Source: an uncultured Lachnospiraceae bacterium (GTDB lineage Bacteria > Bacillota > Clostridia > Lachnospirales > Lachnospiraceae). From it: 5,272 nucleotides of DNA. A program made the position numbers and the translations under genes. The notes under the pieces were generated by a model. The model was not told the DNA's origin. It made no database searches and saw nothing but the letters and a program-made list of their open reading frames with translations. Within the stretch, counting starts at the first letter, position 1, and each line of letters begins with the position of its first letter. Below, in pieces: positions 5,114-5,272 of this stretch. The stretch is taken from positions 1-5,272 of the forward strand of contig CAMWKA010000156.1 in assembly GCA_947174725.1 (NCBI GenBank). The letters are read 5' to 3'.

Positions 5114-5225
5114 GATATCGTCCTCCAAAAAATTATTTTACTCTTTTTTCCAGCAATACACAAGAACTAAAACTTGTGTCGTTATATTATTAATTACAAG
5201 AAGTTACTGAATCCAATCCTGTCAT
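5114..5225 (-). other. hisS leader region, small hairpin, no T-box
   Basis: The 112-base AT-rich gap before hisS contains the inverted repeat ACACAAG (5158-5164) / CTTGTGT (5173-5179), with a 7-bp stem and 8-base loop. No T-run follows on the minus strand, so it is not a clear terminator. A TATAAC-like -10 is present on the minus strand, but no good -35 stands at the right distance. The T-box consensus common upstream of Firmicutes hisS genes is absent. Promoter status is unresolved, and hisS may be read through from the upstream gene. Confidence 0.45.
5121..5126 (-). promoter_or_regulatory. Ribosome binding site that fixes the hisS start
   Basis: GGAGGA on the minus strand sits 7 bases upstream of the ATG at 5113. 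It overlaps the end of the TTG at 5126-5128, so TTG cannot be the start served by this site. The five extra residues (MEDDI) of the longer reading should be dropped. Confidence 0.85.
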
Positions 5226-5272
5226 TTACTGATTGAACATATCGCCCCAGTCTGTATTATATTCTACATGAT
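5226..5272 (-). CDS. C-terminal end of an unidentified upstream gene
   Basis: Entering from the right edge, the minus strand stays open for 14 codons and ends with TAA (5226-5228), giving HVEYNTDWGDMFNQ. The composition (Trp, Tyr, Asp-rich) reads like a real protein end, and the position 112 bases before hisS on the same strand fits an operon partner. The fragment is too short to name. In related Clostridia the gene before hisS can be hemZ (oxygen-independent coproporphyrinogen oxidase family), but nothing in these residues proves it, and 14 open codons can occur by chance. Confidence 0.4.
   Translation of the reverse strand, partial: HVEYNTDWGDMFNQ

Noticed and set aside
5114..5128. TTG start for hisS giving a five-residue extension
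   Set aside because: GGAGGA overlaps and follows the TTG and is correctly spaced only for the ATG at 5113.

Overview
The window looks like chromosomal DNA of an anaerobic Clostridia species, most likely Lachnospiraceae. The grounds are moderate G+C, strong AGGAGG-type ribosome binding sites, an indolepyruvate:ferredoxin oxidoreductase gene, and a histidyl-tRNA synthetase with the RGMSYYTG motif and short C-terminal domain that I associate with that group. This placement is inference from protein style, not from a search.

Layout. The left edge (1-272, minus) holds the first 90 codons of iorA. A 150-base divergent gap separates it from a plus-strand gene (423-1022) for a small, apparently cytosolic, Cys-rich protein of the N-acetylmuramoyl-L-alanine amidase (Amidase_3) fold with degenerate active-site positions. 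A convergent gap of about 190 bases follows, with a 17-nt tandem palindromic repeat merging into a terminator, then a perfect 11-bp hairpin and a GC-rich tail. The rest, up to 5272, is a minus-strand cluster read from right to left: the last codons of an unidentified gene, hisS (His-tRNA synthetase), a 170-base gap dominated by a very large nested hairpin, aspS (Asp-tRNA synthetase), and an Sfp-type 4'-phosphopantetheinyl transferase that overlaps the end of aspS by 8 bases.

How it works together. HisS and AspS charge tRNAs for translation. The phosphopantetheinyl transferase converts apo carrier proteins to the holo form and appears translationally coupled to aspS, so its synthesis would follow that of a housekeeping enzyme. 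IorA belongs to aromatic amino-acid fermentation and is unrelated to the synthetases except by proximity.

Most of the novelty lies between genes or in non-standard residues: the nested hisS-aspS hairpin whose loop is complementary to heptamer repeats beside it, the self-complementary tandem array after the amidase gene, and the amidase-like protein lacking the usual catalytic Glu. Two start codons (the amidase-like gene and hisS) are best placed downstream of in-frame TTG codons because the Shine-Dalgarno sequence lies just after that TTG. No mobile element, tRNA, rRNA, CRISPR array or T-box was found.
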